Below are positions 34,137 to 42,962 of a DNA stretch of 64,000 nt, piece by piece. The position numbers and the translations under genes are program-made. Positions within the stretch are counted from its first letter, which is position 1, and every line of letters starts with the position of its first letter. The notes beneath the pieces were generated by a model that was not told the origin of the DNA, ran no database searches, and saw only the letters and a program-made list of their open reading frames with translations. Origin of the DNA: Nocardia caishijiensis NBRC 108228 (GTDB lineage: Bacteria; Actinomycetota; Actinomycetes; Mycobacteriales; Mycobacteriaceae); NCBI RefSeq assembly GCF_001612825.1, contig NZ_BDBE01000012.1:172040-236039 (forward strand). Direction: 5' to 3'.

Positions 34137-35321
34137 TCAGCCGCGGCGTTCGAGCGCGCGGGCGAACAGGGTGGTGAGCAGGGCGGCGGCGGCCAGGGCC
34201 GCGCCGATCCAAGCGGGTGCGGTGAGGCCGAACCCGTGGTCGATGGCGGCGGCGCCGAGCCAGGAGGCCACGGCGATACCGATGTTGAAGGCGGAGATGT
34301 TGGCGGCCGAACCGAGCGCCGATTCGCCGCCCGCCGTGTCGAGCACACGCATCTGCACGGCGGGGACGATGGCGAATCCGGTCGCACCGAGCGCGAGAAC
34401 GCTGACAACCGCGCCGATCGGATGACCGGCGACGAGCGCGAAACTCACCAGCACGACGGTCAGCGCGGTCAGCGCGCCGATCAAGGTGGGCAGCAGAGCC
34501 CGGTCGGCCAACCGGCCGCCGACGATATTGCCCCCGAACAGGCCGACGCCGAAAACCACGAGCAGCCAGGGGACAGCGGCGTCGGGTAGGCCGGTCACCT
34601 CGGTCAGGATCGGTTCGAAGAACGTGAACGCCGCGAAGACGGCGCCGAAGCCGAGCGCGGTGATCGACAGCGCCAACCACACCTGTGGGCGGGCGAACAC
34701 CGTCAATTGCTGTGTCAGCGACACGTTTTCGCCACGCGACTGGTGCGGGACCAGTGCGACGACGGCGAGCAGCGCGACGACCCCGACGACGGTCACAGCC
34801 CAGAATGTCGAACGCCAGCCGAAGGCCTGGCCGAGCGCGGTTCCCAGCGGCACGCCCGCTACGTTGGCCAGGGTGAGGCCGGTGAACATGGTGGCGATGG
34901 CAGCGGCGCGGCGGTCGGGCGCCACCAGGCCCGCCGCGACCACCGAACCGATGCCGAAGAACGCGCCGTGGGTGAGCGCGGCGACGATCCGGCCGGTGAG
35001 CAACAGTTCGTAGGTCGGTGCGAGGGCCGACAGCAGGTTGCCCGCGATGAACAGGCCCATCAGCGCGGCGAGCATGGTCTTGCGGGGGACGCGGGAACCG
35101 AGGGCGGTCATCAGCGGGGCGCCGACGGCGACGCCAGCGGCGTACCCGGAGATCAACAGGCCCGCGGTCGGGACCGAGATGTCGAGGTCGTCGCCGATCA
35201 CGCCGAGCAGGCCGACGATGACGAATTCGGTGAGGCCGATGCCGAAGGCGCCCAACGCCAGCGCTCCGAGGGCGAGAGTGGGCCGGGTGGTGGTCTCCGC
35301 CCGGATCAGTGTTGTGGTCAT
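34137..35321 (-). CDS. MFS transporter, DHA1 (AraJ-like) efflux family
   Basis: A 394-residue, 12-helix transporter. Start ATG 35321 (MTTTLIRAETTTRPTLALGA) was chosen; the longer frame runs through the divergent promoter. Helix 1 has FGIGLTEFVIVGLLGVIGDD and motif A is represented by LGSRVPRKTMLAAL. The sequence belongs to the drug/sugar:proton antiporter DHA1 group (AraJ, chloramphenicol-type exporters). It is divergent from a LysR gene, with 153 bp between starts, and is followed by the SGNH gene. The substrate is unknown. Confidence 0.88.
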   Translation of the reverse strand: MTTTLIRAETTTRPTLALGALALGAFGIGLTEFVIVGLLGVIGDDLDISVPTAGLLISGYAAGVAVGAPLMTALGSRVPRKTMLAALMGLFIAGNLLSALAPTYELLLTGRIVAALTHGAFFGIGSVVAAGLVAPDRRAAAIATMFTGLTLANVAGVPLGTALGQAFGWRSTFWAVTVVGVVALLAVVALVPHQSRGENVSLTQQLTVFARPQVWLALSITALGFGAVFAAFTFFEPILTEVTGLPDAAVPWLLVVFGVGLFGGNIVGGRLADRALLPTLIGALTALTVVLVSFALVAGHPIGAVVSVLALGATGFAIVPAVQMRVLDTAGGESALGSAANISAFNIGIAVASWLGAAAIDHGFGLTAPAWIGAALAAAALLTTLFARALERRG

Positions 35322-35474
35322 GCGAGTGTGCAACTCCCTTAGTGGGAAAAGTGTTCCGTTAAGTCCATTCGTGTCGGTACCCGGACGTACGGTTTCGAAT
35401 GGAGTGATTTCAGACTGCCGGTCGCGCTCACGCGCATCAACGGCCGTCGCCGACACGGTCGATTAGCGGGAGTT

Positions 35475-36386
35475 ATGGAACGGCAGGAGATCGAGGTCTT
35501 CCTGGCCCTGTGCGAGGAACTGCACTTCGGGCGGGCCGCCGAACGTCTGTATCTGACGCAGGCACGGGTGAGCCAGACGATCAAAAAGCTCGAACGACGT
35601 TTCGGCGCACAGCTTTTCGAACGCACCAGTCGCCAGGTGCGGCTCACGCCGGTCGGCCGGGTGCTGCGCGACGACCTGATTCCGATTCGCGCGCAACTGG
35701 ATCGGGCCGTCGAACGGGCGGAGGCGGCGGCGCGCAGCGTGGAAGGGACACTGCGCGTGGGTTATCTGGGCGGGTTGGCGGCGAGTCTGCTGGTCGACAC
35801 CGTCCTGGTTTTCCGTGACCGCCACCCCGAATGCGAGGTACATGCCCGCGAGGTCCACCTGAGCGATGTCTTCGGCCCGCTGCGCCGCGACGAACTGGAC
35901 CTGGTCATCAGCCACTCGCCGATCGGCGAGCACGACTTGATCGCCGGGCCTGCTCTGCTGACCGAACCCACTGGCCTGGTGGTTCCGCGCGATCACGCTC
36001 TCGCCCGCAGAAGTTCGATCGACAGCACCACGGCGGGCATCGAGGTGATCGCCATCGGTGGACCGGCGGGCGCGTACTGGCACCGCTACCTCGACGAGAC
36101 CTGGCACATCAGCCCGGTGGGCTCGAACGGCGCCCACACCTTCGAAGACGTGCTGACCGCCGTCGCTTTCGGCGCCGGGGTCCACCCGGCCGGTGCCCAC
36201 GCCGAGCGGCACTACCCCCGGCGAGGAACGGTCTACGTACCGTTCAGCGATGGACAGGGACACGTGTGGCGCCCGGTATGGATGCCGGGCGCGGAAACGG
36301 CACGCTTATGGGCCTTCGTTCAGATGCTGCTCGAGTCAGTCGCTCAGCGAGGTGCGGACCACTACTTCGCTCGAGCGAGGGTATAG
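35475..36386 (+). CDS. LysR-family transcriptional regulator
   Basis: A 303-residue LysR protein. The wHTH is in residues 1-60: IEVFLALCEELHFGRAAERL, then YLTQARVSQTIKKLERRFGA and LFERTSRQVRLT. The effector domain follows (RVGYLGGLAASLLVDTVLVF, DELDLVISHSPI). The start ATG 35475 has GGGAG just upstream. It is divergent from the MFS-SGNH operon and most probably controls it and itself from the shared region. Confidence 0.92.
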   Translation: MERQEIEVFLALCEELHFGRAAERLYLTQARVSQTIKKLERRFGAQLFERTSRQVRLTPVGRVLRDDLIPIRAQLDRAVERAEAAARSVEGTLRVGYLGGLAASLLVDTVLVFRDRHPECEVHAREVHLSDVFGPLRRDELDLVISHSPIGEHDLIAGPALLTEPTGLVVPRDHALARRSSIDSTTAGIEVIAIGGPAGAYWHRYLDETWHISPVGSNGAHTFEDVLTAVAFGAGVHPAGAHAERHYPRRGTVYVPFSDGQGHVWRPVWMPGAETARLWAFVQMLLESVAQRGADHYFARARV

Positions 36387-36471
36387 ACCAGCCAAGAAGC
36401 GAAACGGCAGCCGACCGCACGGGGAGTACACAGGGCATACGATCGCGCCAAGCTTGAGAACATGGAGGTCA

Positions 36472-36501
36472 ATTTCAAGGTTGCCTCGTTAACCTTGAAA
36501 T
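36472..36501 (+). promoter_or_regulatory. Inverted repeat in the Fic gene promoter
   Basis: ATTTCAAGGTT at 36472-36482 and AACCTTGAAAT at 36491-36501 form a perfect 11-bp inverted repeat (8-base spacer). A further half site TTTCAAGGAT lies at about 36514-36523. TTGAAA within the right arm could serve as a -35 box with a -10-like AAGGAT 17 bp on, so a bound protein would block the promoter. The Fic product carries a winged-helix C-terminus, so autoregulation is possible. Confidence 0.55.
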
Positions 36502-36541
36502 CACACCCCTGCTTTTCAAGGATTGTGGGTAGGGTGCCGAG

Positions 36542-37717
36542 GTGGACATCGAGAGCATAGGTAACAGCCCGATCGGGAAGATCGTTCCGATCAGTGGCTA
36601 CGACCGTCGGTTCGACGAGGAGTTCGCGCACTTCGCCTTTGTGCCGAGCCCGCTACCTGCCGATTTCGTCCTGTCGGGCGCTACCTATTCGGTTGTAGTC
36701 GACGCCACGGCTGCGCCGGCGCGAGCTGATCAGGCGGCGTCGTTGCTACCCAATCCTGATCTTCTGGCGCGTCCGGCTACCCGCCGCGAAGCGGTGAGTA
36801 CCTCCGCGTTGGAAGGCACCTACGCGGCGCTCAGCGATGTCTTCGAAGCGGACTTTCTCGAGCGTGGCCAAATGTCTGCCTCGGTCAGCGAGGTGCAGAA
36901 CTACGTCAGCGCGGCGGAACACGCCTACGGATGGCTTGCCGAAGGTCGACCCATCACTCTGAACATGATCGAGCAATTGCACCAGGTTCTGATCGATGGG
37001 ACACCGAGCGATGGGCCGGAAGCTGGTCACGTTCGGACAACGCAGGTGTTCATCGGCGCCGGACGTGGGCGGGTTCCTACGGCTAGGTATGTTCCTCCGC
37101 CCCCGGGCGATCTTCTTCGGGATGGTCTGCTCGATTGGGAGCAGTGGATTCGGCAGCCGTCCTCCACGCCGTCATTGATCCGCATCGCGGCCGCGCACTA
37201 TCAATTCTAATCGCTGCACCCCTTCAACGATGGAAACGGTCGTCTGGGACGATTGATTGCTGTTCTTCAGCTCATGGCGTACCGAGAGTTGCGCTATCCC
37301 ATCCTGAACATCTCGCCGTGGCTGGAACGAAACCGCACGGAATACTTGGATCAGCTGCTCCGCGTCTCCACCACCGGTGAATGGGACAACTGGGTCCAAT
37401 TCTTCTGTGCCGCAGTGCATGCCGAGTCGATCGAGGTGGTCAGCCGCGTCGATCGATTGGTCTCGCTCCGCTCGGACTTCCATCAACGACTCGTCGCTGC
37501 CCGTGTGAAGGGCGTTGCGCTGCGGATCGCCGACGACCTGATCGGCTACCCCATGATTACCGCCACGCTTGCCAGCGAGCTGTACGGCGTGAGCTACCAA
37601 GCCGCCAACCAGGCAATAAAGCGACTGACCGAACTCGGAATTCTGAAGCAACGCGGCAGCGGTCGATACGATCGGATCTTCTCCAGTGGTGCTGTCCTGC
37701 AGGCTCTCGACTACTGA
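36542..37717 (+). pseudogene. Fic-family AMP-transferase gene interrupted by TAA before the catalytic motif
   Basis: From GTG 36542 the frame runs 222 codons and meets TAA at 37208-37210. The same frame resumes at once with SLHPFNDGNGRLGRL, the Fic signature HPFxxGNGR, and continues to TGA at 37715-37717, 391 codons in total. Ahead of the stop, residues 87-92 (TSALEG) match the [S/T]xxxE[G/N] inhibitory-helix motif of self-inhibited Fic proteins, and LLPNPDLLARPATRREAVS and FIGAGRGRVPTARYVPPPP are Fic_N features. The last 70 residues are a winged helix (ITATLASELYGVSYQAANQA). Family members normally have Glu or similar in the QFE-x-x-HPF position, so a G-to-T change (GAA to TAA) explains the stop. 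The upstream product would lack the catalytic His; the rest is intact, so loss is recent, or the stop is a sequencing error. Confidence 0.85.
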
Positions 37718-37729
37718 CCTGAAACGGCA

Positions 37730-37759
37730 AACGGCCCGGAGCAAACGCTCCGGGCCGTT
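37730..37759. terminator. Bidirectional terminator between the Fic gene and fadE5
   Basis: AACGGCCCGGAGC at 37730-37742 pairs perfectly with 37747-37759 (4-base loop) in the gap between the two convergent genes. Confidence 0.85.
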
Positions 37760-37776
37760 CCTTCAAGCTGTCAACG

Positions 37777-39612
37777 TCAGAAGGCGGCTTCGTCCAGCTC
37801 CATGATGTCGTTGTCGAGCGTGGTGAGGATGTGGCGGGTCGCGGTCAGCTCCGGCAGGACGTTGCGGGCGAAGAACTGCGCCGAGGCGACCTTGCCGGTG
37901 TAGAACGGGACGTCGGAGCCGGTGGCGCCGTTGTCCAGGGCGGCCAGGGCGATCTCGGCCTGGTTCAGCAGCATCCAGCCGATGAACAGGTCGCCGACGG
38001 CCATCAGGAAGCGGACCGAACCCAGGCCGACCTTGTACAGCTCGGACGGCTGCTCCTGGGCACCCATCAGGTGGCCGGTCAGGGTGGCGGCCATGGCCTG
38101 CACGTCCTCGAGCGCGGTGGCGAGCAGCTTGCGCTCACCCTTGAGGCGCTCGTTGGCGTTGTCGGCGTCCAGGAACTTCTGGATCTGGCCCGCCACGTGG
38201 GCCAGGGCCACGCCGCGGTCGCGGGCGATCTTGCGGAAGAAGAAGTCCTGCGCCTGGATGGCGGTGGTGCCTTCGTACAGCGAGTCGATCTTCGCGTCGC
38301 GGATGTACTGCTCGATCGGGTAGTCCTGCAGGAAGCCGGAGCCACCGAAGGTCTGCAGCGAATCGGTCAGGTACTGGTAGGCGCGCTCGGAACCGACACC
38401 CTTGACGATCGGGAGCAGCAGGTCGTTCACGCGGAACGCGACGTCGGAGTCGGCACCCGAGACGGCCTCGGCGATCTCCGGGTTCTGGTGCGCGGCGGTG
38501 TAGAGGTAGATGGCACGCAGGCCTTCGGCGTAGGCCTTCTGCAGGGCCAGCGCGCGACGCACGTCCGGGTGGTGGGTGATGGTCACACGCGGCGCGGTCT
38601 TGTCGGTCATCTGGGTGAGGTCGGCACCCTGCACGCGGGTCTTGGCGTACTCGAGCGCGTTCAGGTAACCGGTCGACAGGGTCGCGATGGCCTTGGTGCC
38701 GACCATCATGCGGGCGTTCTCGATGACGTCGAACATCTGCGCGATGCCGTTGTGCACCTCGCCGACCAGCCAGCCCTTGGCGGGCACACCGTGGCCACCG
38801 AAGGTGAGCTCACAGGTGGCCGAGGCCTTGATGCCCATCTTGTGCTCGACGTTGGTGACGAACACGCCGTTGCGGTCGCCGAAGGTCTCGGTCTCGAAGT
38901 CGAAGTGGGTCTTCGGGACGTAGAACAGCGACAGGCCCTTGGTGCCCGGTCCGGCGCCCTCGGGGCGGGCCAGCACCAGGTGCATGATGTTCTCGAACAT
39001 GTCGTCGGAGTCGGCCGAGGTGATGAAGCGCTTCACGCCCTCGATGTGCCAGGAGCCGTCCTCCTGCTTGATCGCCTTGGTGCGACCGGCGCCGACGTCG
39101 GAGCCCGCGTCGGGCTCGGTCAGCACCATGGTGGCGCCCCAGTTGCGCTCGGCGATCTTGGTCGCCCACGCCTTCTGCTCGTCGGTGCCGTTGTTGTAGA
39201 ACACCTGGGCGAAGCCCGCACCGGCGGCGTACATCTGGATCGGCGGGTTGGCGCCGAGCACCATCTCGGCCAGGGCCCAGCCGATGACCGACGGGGCACC
39301 GAGGCCGCCGAGCTCCTCGCGCAGCGGAACCTTGACCCACTCGCCGTCCTCGAGCGCCTTGTAGGACTTCTTGAAGGACTCGGGGATCGCGATGGTGTGG
39401 GTGTTCGGGTCGAAGACCGGCGGGTTGCGGTCGGCGTCGGCGAACGACTCGGCCAGCGGGCCCTCGGCCAGGCGGCGGACCTCGGAGAGCATTTCCTTGA
39501 CGGTGTCGGTGTCCAGGTCGCCGAAGGCGCCCGCGTCGAGCACCTTGCCGACGCCGAGAACCTCGAAGAGGTTGAACTCGAGGTCGCGAACGTTTGCCTT
39601 GTAGTGGCCCAT
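37777..39612 (-). CDS. fadE5: Acyl-CoA dehydrogenase (FadE5-like)
   Basis: The product is 611 residues from ATG 39612 ([20 protein letters not shown]), the length and N-terminus of the FadE5 group. The ACAD fold is present with the extra C-terminal domain of long ACADs. Motifs are [20 protein letters not shown] (FAD and substrate contact), [12 protein letters not shown] and [20 protein letters not shown], which holds the usual catalytic Glu before G-T-T. It oxidises acyl-CoA to trans-2-enoyl-CoA and passes electrons to ETF. Two palindromic operator copies lie 97-139 bp upstream. In mycobacteria the orthologue adjoins fadA2; here about 14 kb of accessory genes separate them. Confidence 0.93.
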   Translation of the reverse strand: MGHYKANVRDLEFNLFEVLGVGKVLDAGAFGDLDTDTVKEMLSEVRRLAEGPLAESFADADRNPPVFDPNTHTIAIPESFKKSYKALEDGEWVKVPLREELGGLGAPSVIGWALAEMVLGANPPIQMYAAGAGFAQVFYNNGTDEQKAWATKIAERNWGATMVLTEPDAGSDVGAGRTKAIKQEDGSWHIEGVKRFITSADSDDMFENIMHLVLARPEGAGPGTKGLSLFYVPKTHFDFETETFGDRNGVFVTNVEHKMGIKASATCELTFGGHGVPAKGWLVGEVHNGIAQMFDVIENARMMVGTKAIATLSTGYLNALEYAKTRVQGADLTQMTDKTAPRVTITHHPDVRRALALQKAYAEGLRAIYLYTAAHQNPEIAEAVSGADSDVAFRVNDLLLPIVKGVGSERAYQYLTDSLQTFGGSGFLQDYPIEQYIRDAKIDSLYEGTTAIQAQDFFFRKIARDRGVALAHVAGQIQKFLDADNANERLKGERKLLATALEDVQAMAATLTGHLMGAQEQPSELYKVGLGSVRFLMAVGDLFIGWMLLNQAEIALAALDNGATGSDVPFYTGKVASAQFFARNVLPELTATRHILTTLDNDIMELDEAAF

Positions 39613-39708
39613 GTGAGTACTCACTCTCCGTTGAGTTCTGGTGCGGTCGGTTGTGTGCCGTTCCCGCCCGTCAGGTCGTCCACCGGGTAGCTCTCCGGTT
39701 TTCCGCAT

Positions 39709-39751
39709 GCTACTCGCGGGTAACTTATTCACCATATTACCGATGGGTAAG
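39709..39751 (-). promoter_or_regulatory. Two palindromic operators upstream of fadE5
   Basis: Site 1 is 39709-39724 (arms GCTAC and GTAAC) and site 2 is 39736-39751 (ATTAC and GTAAG), centres 27 bp apart, in the gap between fadE5 and a divergent hydrolase gene. Both fit the 16-mer seen before the TetR gene, fadA2/fabG4 and etfD. Confidence 0.65.
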
Positions 39752-39845
39752 GCTCTCGGCAAAGGGGTTCGTCAGCAATGTGACGTGAAAAACACGCGCG
39801 CGTGCCGAGACGTTGCTCGCGGCGATCGCGGGGCTACCGTGAGGT

Positions 39846-40439
39846 GTGCGCATCGAGACGTCAGTCGGACCGGCCGAGATCGAGCTCGACGAGGTGGCGA
39901 ATCCGACGTTTCTGCTGGTGATGACCCACGGCGCCGGTGGTGGCGTCGATGCGAAAGACATTCTCACCGTGCGTGATTCGGCCCTCGCCGCCGGTGCGAC
40001 AGTAGCCCGAGTGGTGCAGCCGTATCGGGTTGCCGGGCGGCGCGCACCGGGTAACGCGGTGGTCCAGGACCAGGCGTGGGTCGAGGTCGTCACGGCGTTG
40101 CGCGCGCGAGTCCCCGGCGTGTCGCTGGTGCAGGGCGGACGGAGCAACGGTGCGCGGGTGGCCTGTCGGACCGCCGTCGAGCTGGGGGCACGCGGGGTGA
40201 TCGCCCTGTCTTTTCCGCTGCACCCGCCCGGAAAACCCGAGAAATCGCGACGTGACGAGCTGGTGTCGGTCGGCGAGGCGGAGGTGGTCGTCATCAACGG
40301 CGGCAGCGACCCGTTCGGCATCCCCGATCCGGCCGATGCCGCCGAGGTGCGTGTCATCCCGAAGCAACCCCACTCGTTCCGCACGGGATTCGACGTGATC
40401 GCGGCGACAGTGCAACCCTGGTTCGCCCGCTGGGGTTAG
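39846..40439 (+). CDS. Alpha/beta-hydrolase family protein (dienelactone hydrolase/KANL3-Tex30-like)
   Basis: A 197-residue minimal alpha/beta hydrolase. FLLVMTHGAGGGVDAKDI is the oxyanion loop, LVQGGRSNGARVACRTA the nucleophile elbow (Ser in G-R-S-N-G), VVVINGGSDPFGIPD supplies Asp, and PKQPHSFRTG supplies His. It has no signal peptide. Such small cytoplasmic hydrolases act on unknown esters. It is divergent from fadE5, with the operators between them, so it could be co-regulated. Start GTG 39846 is one of two overlapping candidates (also 39844 in another frame) and gives the family N-terminus. Confidence 0.8.
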   Translation: MRIETSVGPAEIELDEVANPTFLLVMTHGAGGGVDAKDILTVRDSALAAGATVARVVQPYRVAGRRAPGNAVVQDQAWVEVVTALRARVPGVSLVQGGRSNGARVACRTAVELGARGVIALSFPLHPPGKPEKSRRDELVSVGEAEVVVINGGSDPFGIPDPADAAEVRVIPKQPHSFRTGFDVIAATVQPWFARWG

Positions 40440-40476
40440 GCTTTCGGCACAGGCATCGGCCCAGCCAGGGGGAGTG

Positions 40477-40941
40477 ATGAAAGCACTGATCGTCTGCACG
40501 TCCAAGGCGCTCGGAAACACCAGGAAGGTCGCCGACGCCATCGCGTCGGTGCTCGACGCGCGAGTGGCGGATCCCGCCGAGATCAGCGCCGGTGACCTGG
40601 GCGATTACGACCTGATCGGTTTCGGCTCCGGGGTGTACTGGATGTCGCTGGACCCTCGGCTGCGCGCCTTCGTCGACGCGCTGCCCGCCGGGCAGGACCG
40701 CGATGCCTTCGTGTTCGCCACCAGCGGCCTGCCCGAACCGCGACTGCGCCCCTACCTGCGCAATCTCGGCGATCGACTCGGCGACAAGGGGTTCGAGGTG
40801 GTGGGTGGGTTCTCCTGCCGTGGCCTCGACACGATGGGGCCGCTCGCGCTGGTCGGCGGGCTCAACAAAGGCCGCCCGAGCACGGAGGATCTGGCCTCGG
40901 CGCGGGCCTTCGCCGAGCAGCTACGCGGTCGGTTCGACTGA
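40477..40941 (+). CDS. Flavodoxin-family protein
   Basis: A 154-residue protein. The FMN phosphate loop is at the N-terminus: ALIVCTSKALGNTRKVADAI. The strand YDLIGFGSGVYWMSLDPRLR and the segment FVFATSGLPEP are the aromatic FMN-contact loops, and GGFSCRGLDTMGPLALVGGL is the segment seen in cytoplasmic flavodoxin-like proteins. It probably carries electrons or reduces quinones. ATG 40477 has GGGGGAG upstream; an in-frame GTG one codon earlier is too close to it. The 3' end overlaps the convergent methyltransferase gene by 21 bp. Confidence 0.82.
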   Translation: MKALIVCTSKALGNTRKVADAIASVLDARVADPAEISAGDLGDYDLIGFGSGVYWMSLDPRLRAFVDALPAGQDRDAFVFATSGLPEPRLRPYLRNLGDRLGDKGFEVVGGFSCRGLDTMGPLALVGGLNKGRPSTEDLASARAFAEQLRGRFD

Positions 40942-41577
40942 CTCCGCCACGACCAGGGAGTCGATGGCATCGGGGCCCTCGGTGGGGCGGAAGACCTCGC
41001 GGGCGGTGGTGATCGTGACCCCGGTGCCGTCGAGGTCGGCACGGATGTCGTCGGGGGTGAACAGGATGGTCGCGTCCTGGGGTCCGCCGTAGCCGTCGGT
41101 GATGTTGCGGGTGGCATGGCCGAGCACCAGCAGCATGCCACCGGGGGCGAGCATGCCCGCGAGGTCGCGCAGCAACGATCGGCGCTGCTCGGGCGGCAGG
41201 TGGACGAAGACAACCAGAATCAGTTCGAACGGGCCGGTGACCCCCGCCGCGTCGAGGTCGGTGATGTCGGCGCAGGTCCATTCGACGCGGGACCGCACCG
41301 AGCGCGACAGGCGCGCCGCGACGGTCCGGCCCTTGTCGATCCCGACCTGGGCGAAATCGACGGCCCGCACCTGCCAGCCGTGCGTGGCCAACCACAGCGC
41401 GTGGCGGCCCTCGCCGCAGGCCAAGTCGAGCGCGCGCATCGGGGCGGCGGTGCCGTCGGGTTGCAGCGGCAGCCTGCGGTCGAGGCCGTGCACGTATTCG
41501 ACGACCGTGCTGTTCGGCGGTGCGCCCCACACCAATTCGCTGCGGGCATAGCGTGCGTCCCACTGCGCCGCGTCCAT
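40921..41577 (-). CDS. Class I SAM-dependent methyltransferase
   Basis: A 218-residue protein. WDARYARSELVWGAPPNSTV is the usual start of this group. The SAM site is MRALDLACGEGRHALWLATHGW (motif I, GEGRHA), then VRAVDFAQVGIDKG and VEWTCADITDLD, LILVVFVHLPPEQRR and MLAPGGMLLVLGH. These proteins resemble thiopurine/tellurite-resistance (TehB/UbiE-like) methyltransferases; the substrate is unknown. The ribosome site GGGGAGG lies in the dispersed repeat that begins 5 bp upstream of ATG 41577. Confidence 0.85.
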   Translation of the reverse strand: MDAAQWDARYARSELVWGAPPNSTVVEYVHGLDRRLPLQPDGTAAPMRALDLACGEGRHALWLATHGWQVRAVDFAQVGIDKGRTVAARLSRSVRSRVEWTCADITDLDAAGVTGPFELILVVFVHLPPEQRRSLLRDLAGMLAPGGMLLVLGHATRNITDGYGGPQDATILFTPDDIRADLDGTGVTITTAREVFRPTEGPDAIDSLVVAESVEPTA

Positions 41578-41581
41578 GCTG

Positions 41582-41688
41582 TTCCGCCTCCCCGCGAATT
41601 CTGGCCAGATTCAGCTGCGTCAGCGGTTGCGACGCGGCTGGCGGTATGTCGCAGTCATGGTAGCCCGTGAGGGGTGAGTAACCCATGT
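41582..41688. repeat. Dispersed intergenic element, copy 1
   Basis: A 33-bp block (41582-41614) and a 31-bp block (41658-41688) match the element at 52637-52746 with few mismatches, with an unlike centre of similar length. On the minus strand the first block provides the ribosome site of the methyltransferase gene and the second may provide its promoter. Confidence 0.65.
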
Positions 41689-41711
41689 GCTCGCCTGCGA
41701 TGGGGGAACTT

Positions 41712-42815
41712 TCAGAGGGTTGTGCGCATGAGGACGACGTTGTACTGGGTGTGGACGGTTGTGAGGAAATAGAGGTCGCGTCCGGTCTGGTACGGGAAGA
41801 TCTGCGGGGCGTAGGCGGTTGGCAGTTCGCGGGCGTCGATGAGGACTTCGGGTGGGCTCCACGGGCCTTCCGGCGACGGGGCGCGGCGCAGCACCACGGA
41901 GTTACCAGGATCGGTGGTGAGGGAGACGAACTGGCCGAGGTGCTCGTTGTACATCACCGAGAGTTCGGCGACGCCTGCCATCACGGGGGCCGCTGCGTTC
42001 ACATCACCACGCCGCCATCCGCCGCCGTCCCAGTACTCGTAGGCGTCCAGGTTCTCGATCTCGCCTTCGGGTACGCGGGCCACGAAGGCCTCGTGGCCGC
42101 GGCCCGCCGGGGTGCCGTACTCGTACAGGTAGCCGCCGTCCTTCAGGAAGGCGTTCATCTGGAACTTGGTGTGGCCATTCGTGTTCGGCCGACGAGTGTG
42201 GGCCAGATCGGCCCAGGTCTCGCCGTTGTCCGACGAGGCGGCCAGCCCCGAATAGTTCGTGGTCCACGCCCCGGGCGCGTCCCAGCTGCGCACCGACATC
42301 AACGACATGTACTGCACCCCACCGACCGAGACCCCGGCGGTGGGGATGCGGCTGATCTCCTCGCCGTCCTTCGGGCTGAACACGAGCTCGCGGGCCTGAC
42401 CGATGCCGTCGCGCACCACGCTGTGGAAATGGATGCCCTCGGCCGGATCGCGGGTGAAGCTTCGCGCGAGAATGTTGGAACGCCACGCCCATTTGCTGTC
42501 GTGCAACAGATTCGGGAGTCCGAGGCCCGCGGTGTCACCGAACGCGGTGAGCATCTCGCCGTGCCCGTTGTCCCACATGATCCCCAGGTCGGTGCCGAGG
42601 ACGTTGTAGGTGTGGGTGGCGTTCGGACTCGCCATGCCGGTCACCTGGAACACCGCCTGCGTCCGGCCGTGCAGGACGGGCAGGCCGTAGGTGCCGTTGA
42701 GGACGGGGATCGGGTTGATGGCATTCGGGTCGGCTGTTGCGGGTGCCGTACCTACGAGCAGTAATGCTGTGGCGCCTGCCAATACGGTCATCGCGAGCGA
42801 GCCGGATTCGTTCAC
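41712..42815 (-). CDS. Secreted DUF4185 domain protein
   Basis: A 367-residue precursor from GTG 42815 with GGAGG 5 bases upstream. The signal is LAMTVLAGATALLLVGTAPA with cleavage near TADP. The mature protein is a beta-propeller-like DUF4185 domain: GTDLGIMWDNGHGEMLTAFG, WRSNILARSFTRDPAEGIHF, WTTNYSGLAASSDNGETW and YAPQIFPYQTGRDLYFLTT. DUF4185 proteins are secreted, occur in mycobacteria and nocardiae, and resemble sugar-binding or glycosidase propellers; some are reported as arabinan-active enzymes. A matching inverted repeat (AAGCACA and TGTGCTT, 42840-42868) lies upstream. It is the last gene before the dispersed repeat. Confidence 0.87.
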   Translation of the reverse strand: MNESGSLAMTVLAGATALLLVGTAPATADPNAINPIPVLNGTYGLPVLHGRTQAVFQVTGMASPNATHTYNVLGTDLGIMWDNGHGEMLTAFGDTAGLGLPNLLHDSKWAWRSNILARSFTRDPAEGIHFHSVVRDGIGQARELVFSPKDGEEISRIPTAGVSVGGVQYMSLMSVRSWDAPGAWTTNYSGLAASSDNGETWADLAHTRRPNTNGHTKFQMNAFLKDGGYLYEYGTPAGRGHEAFVARVPEGEIENLDAYEYWDGGGWRRGDVNAAAPVMAGVAELSVMYNEHLGQFVSLTTDPGNSVVLRRAPSPEGPWSPPEVLIDARELPTAYAPQIFPYQTGRDLYFLTTVHTQYNVVLMRTTL

Positions 42816-42839
42816 GTCGGCCTCCGGGCACACGGGAAC

Positions 42840-42868
42840 AAGCACACCCGGTCGATTGGGATGTGCTT
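42840..42868 (-). promoter_or_regulatory. Inverted repeat upstream of the DUF4185 gene
   Basis: AAGCACA at 42840-42846 and TGTGCTT at 42862-42868 frame a spacer that also contains CCC and GGG. It lies 25-53 bp upstream of the start. It may be an operator or a terminator of the preceding enoyl-CoA hydratase gene. Confidence 0.35.
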
Positions 42869-42962
42869 ATTCCGTCGGATCAGTGAACTGAAACTAACAG
42901 CCGGACGTGAGCGAAAATACTGTGAGGCGACCCAGAGTTATGGTTGCGATTGTTTGTCCGCG

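Noticed and set aside
37831..39690. 619-codon plus-strand frame opposite fadE5
   Set aside because: It has no domain match and is the mirror of a high-GC dehydrogenase gene.
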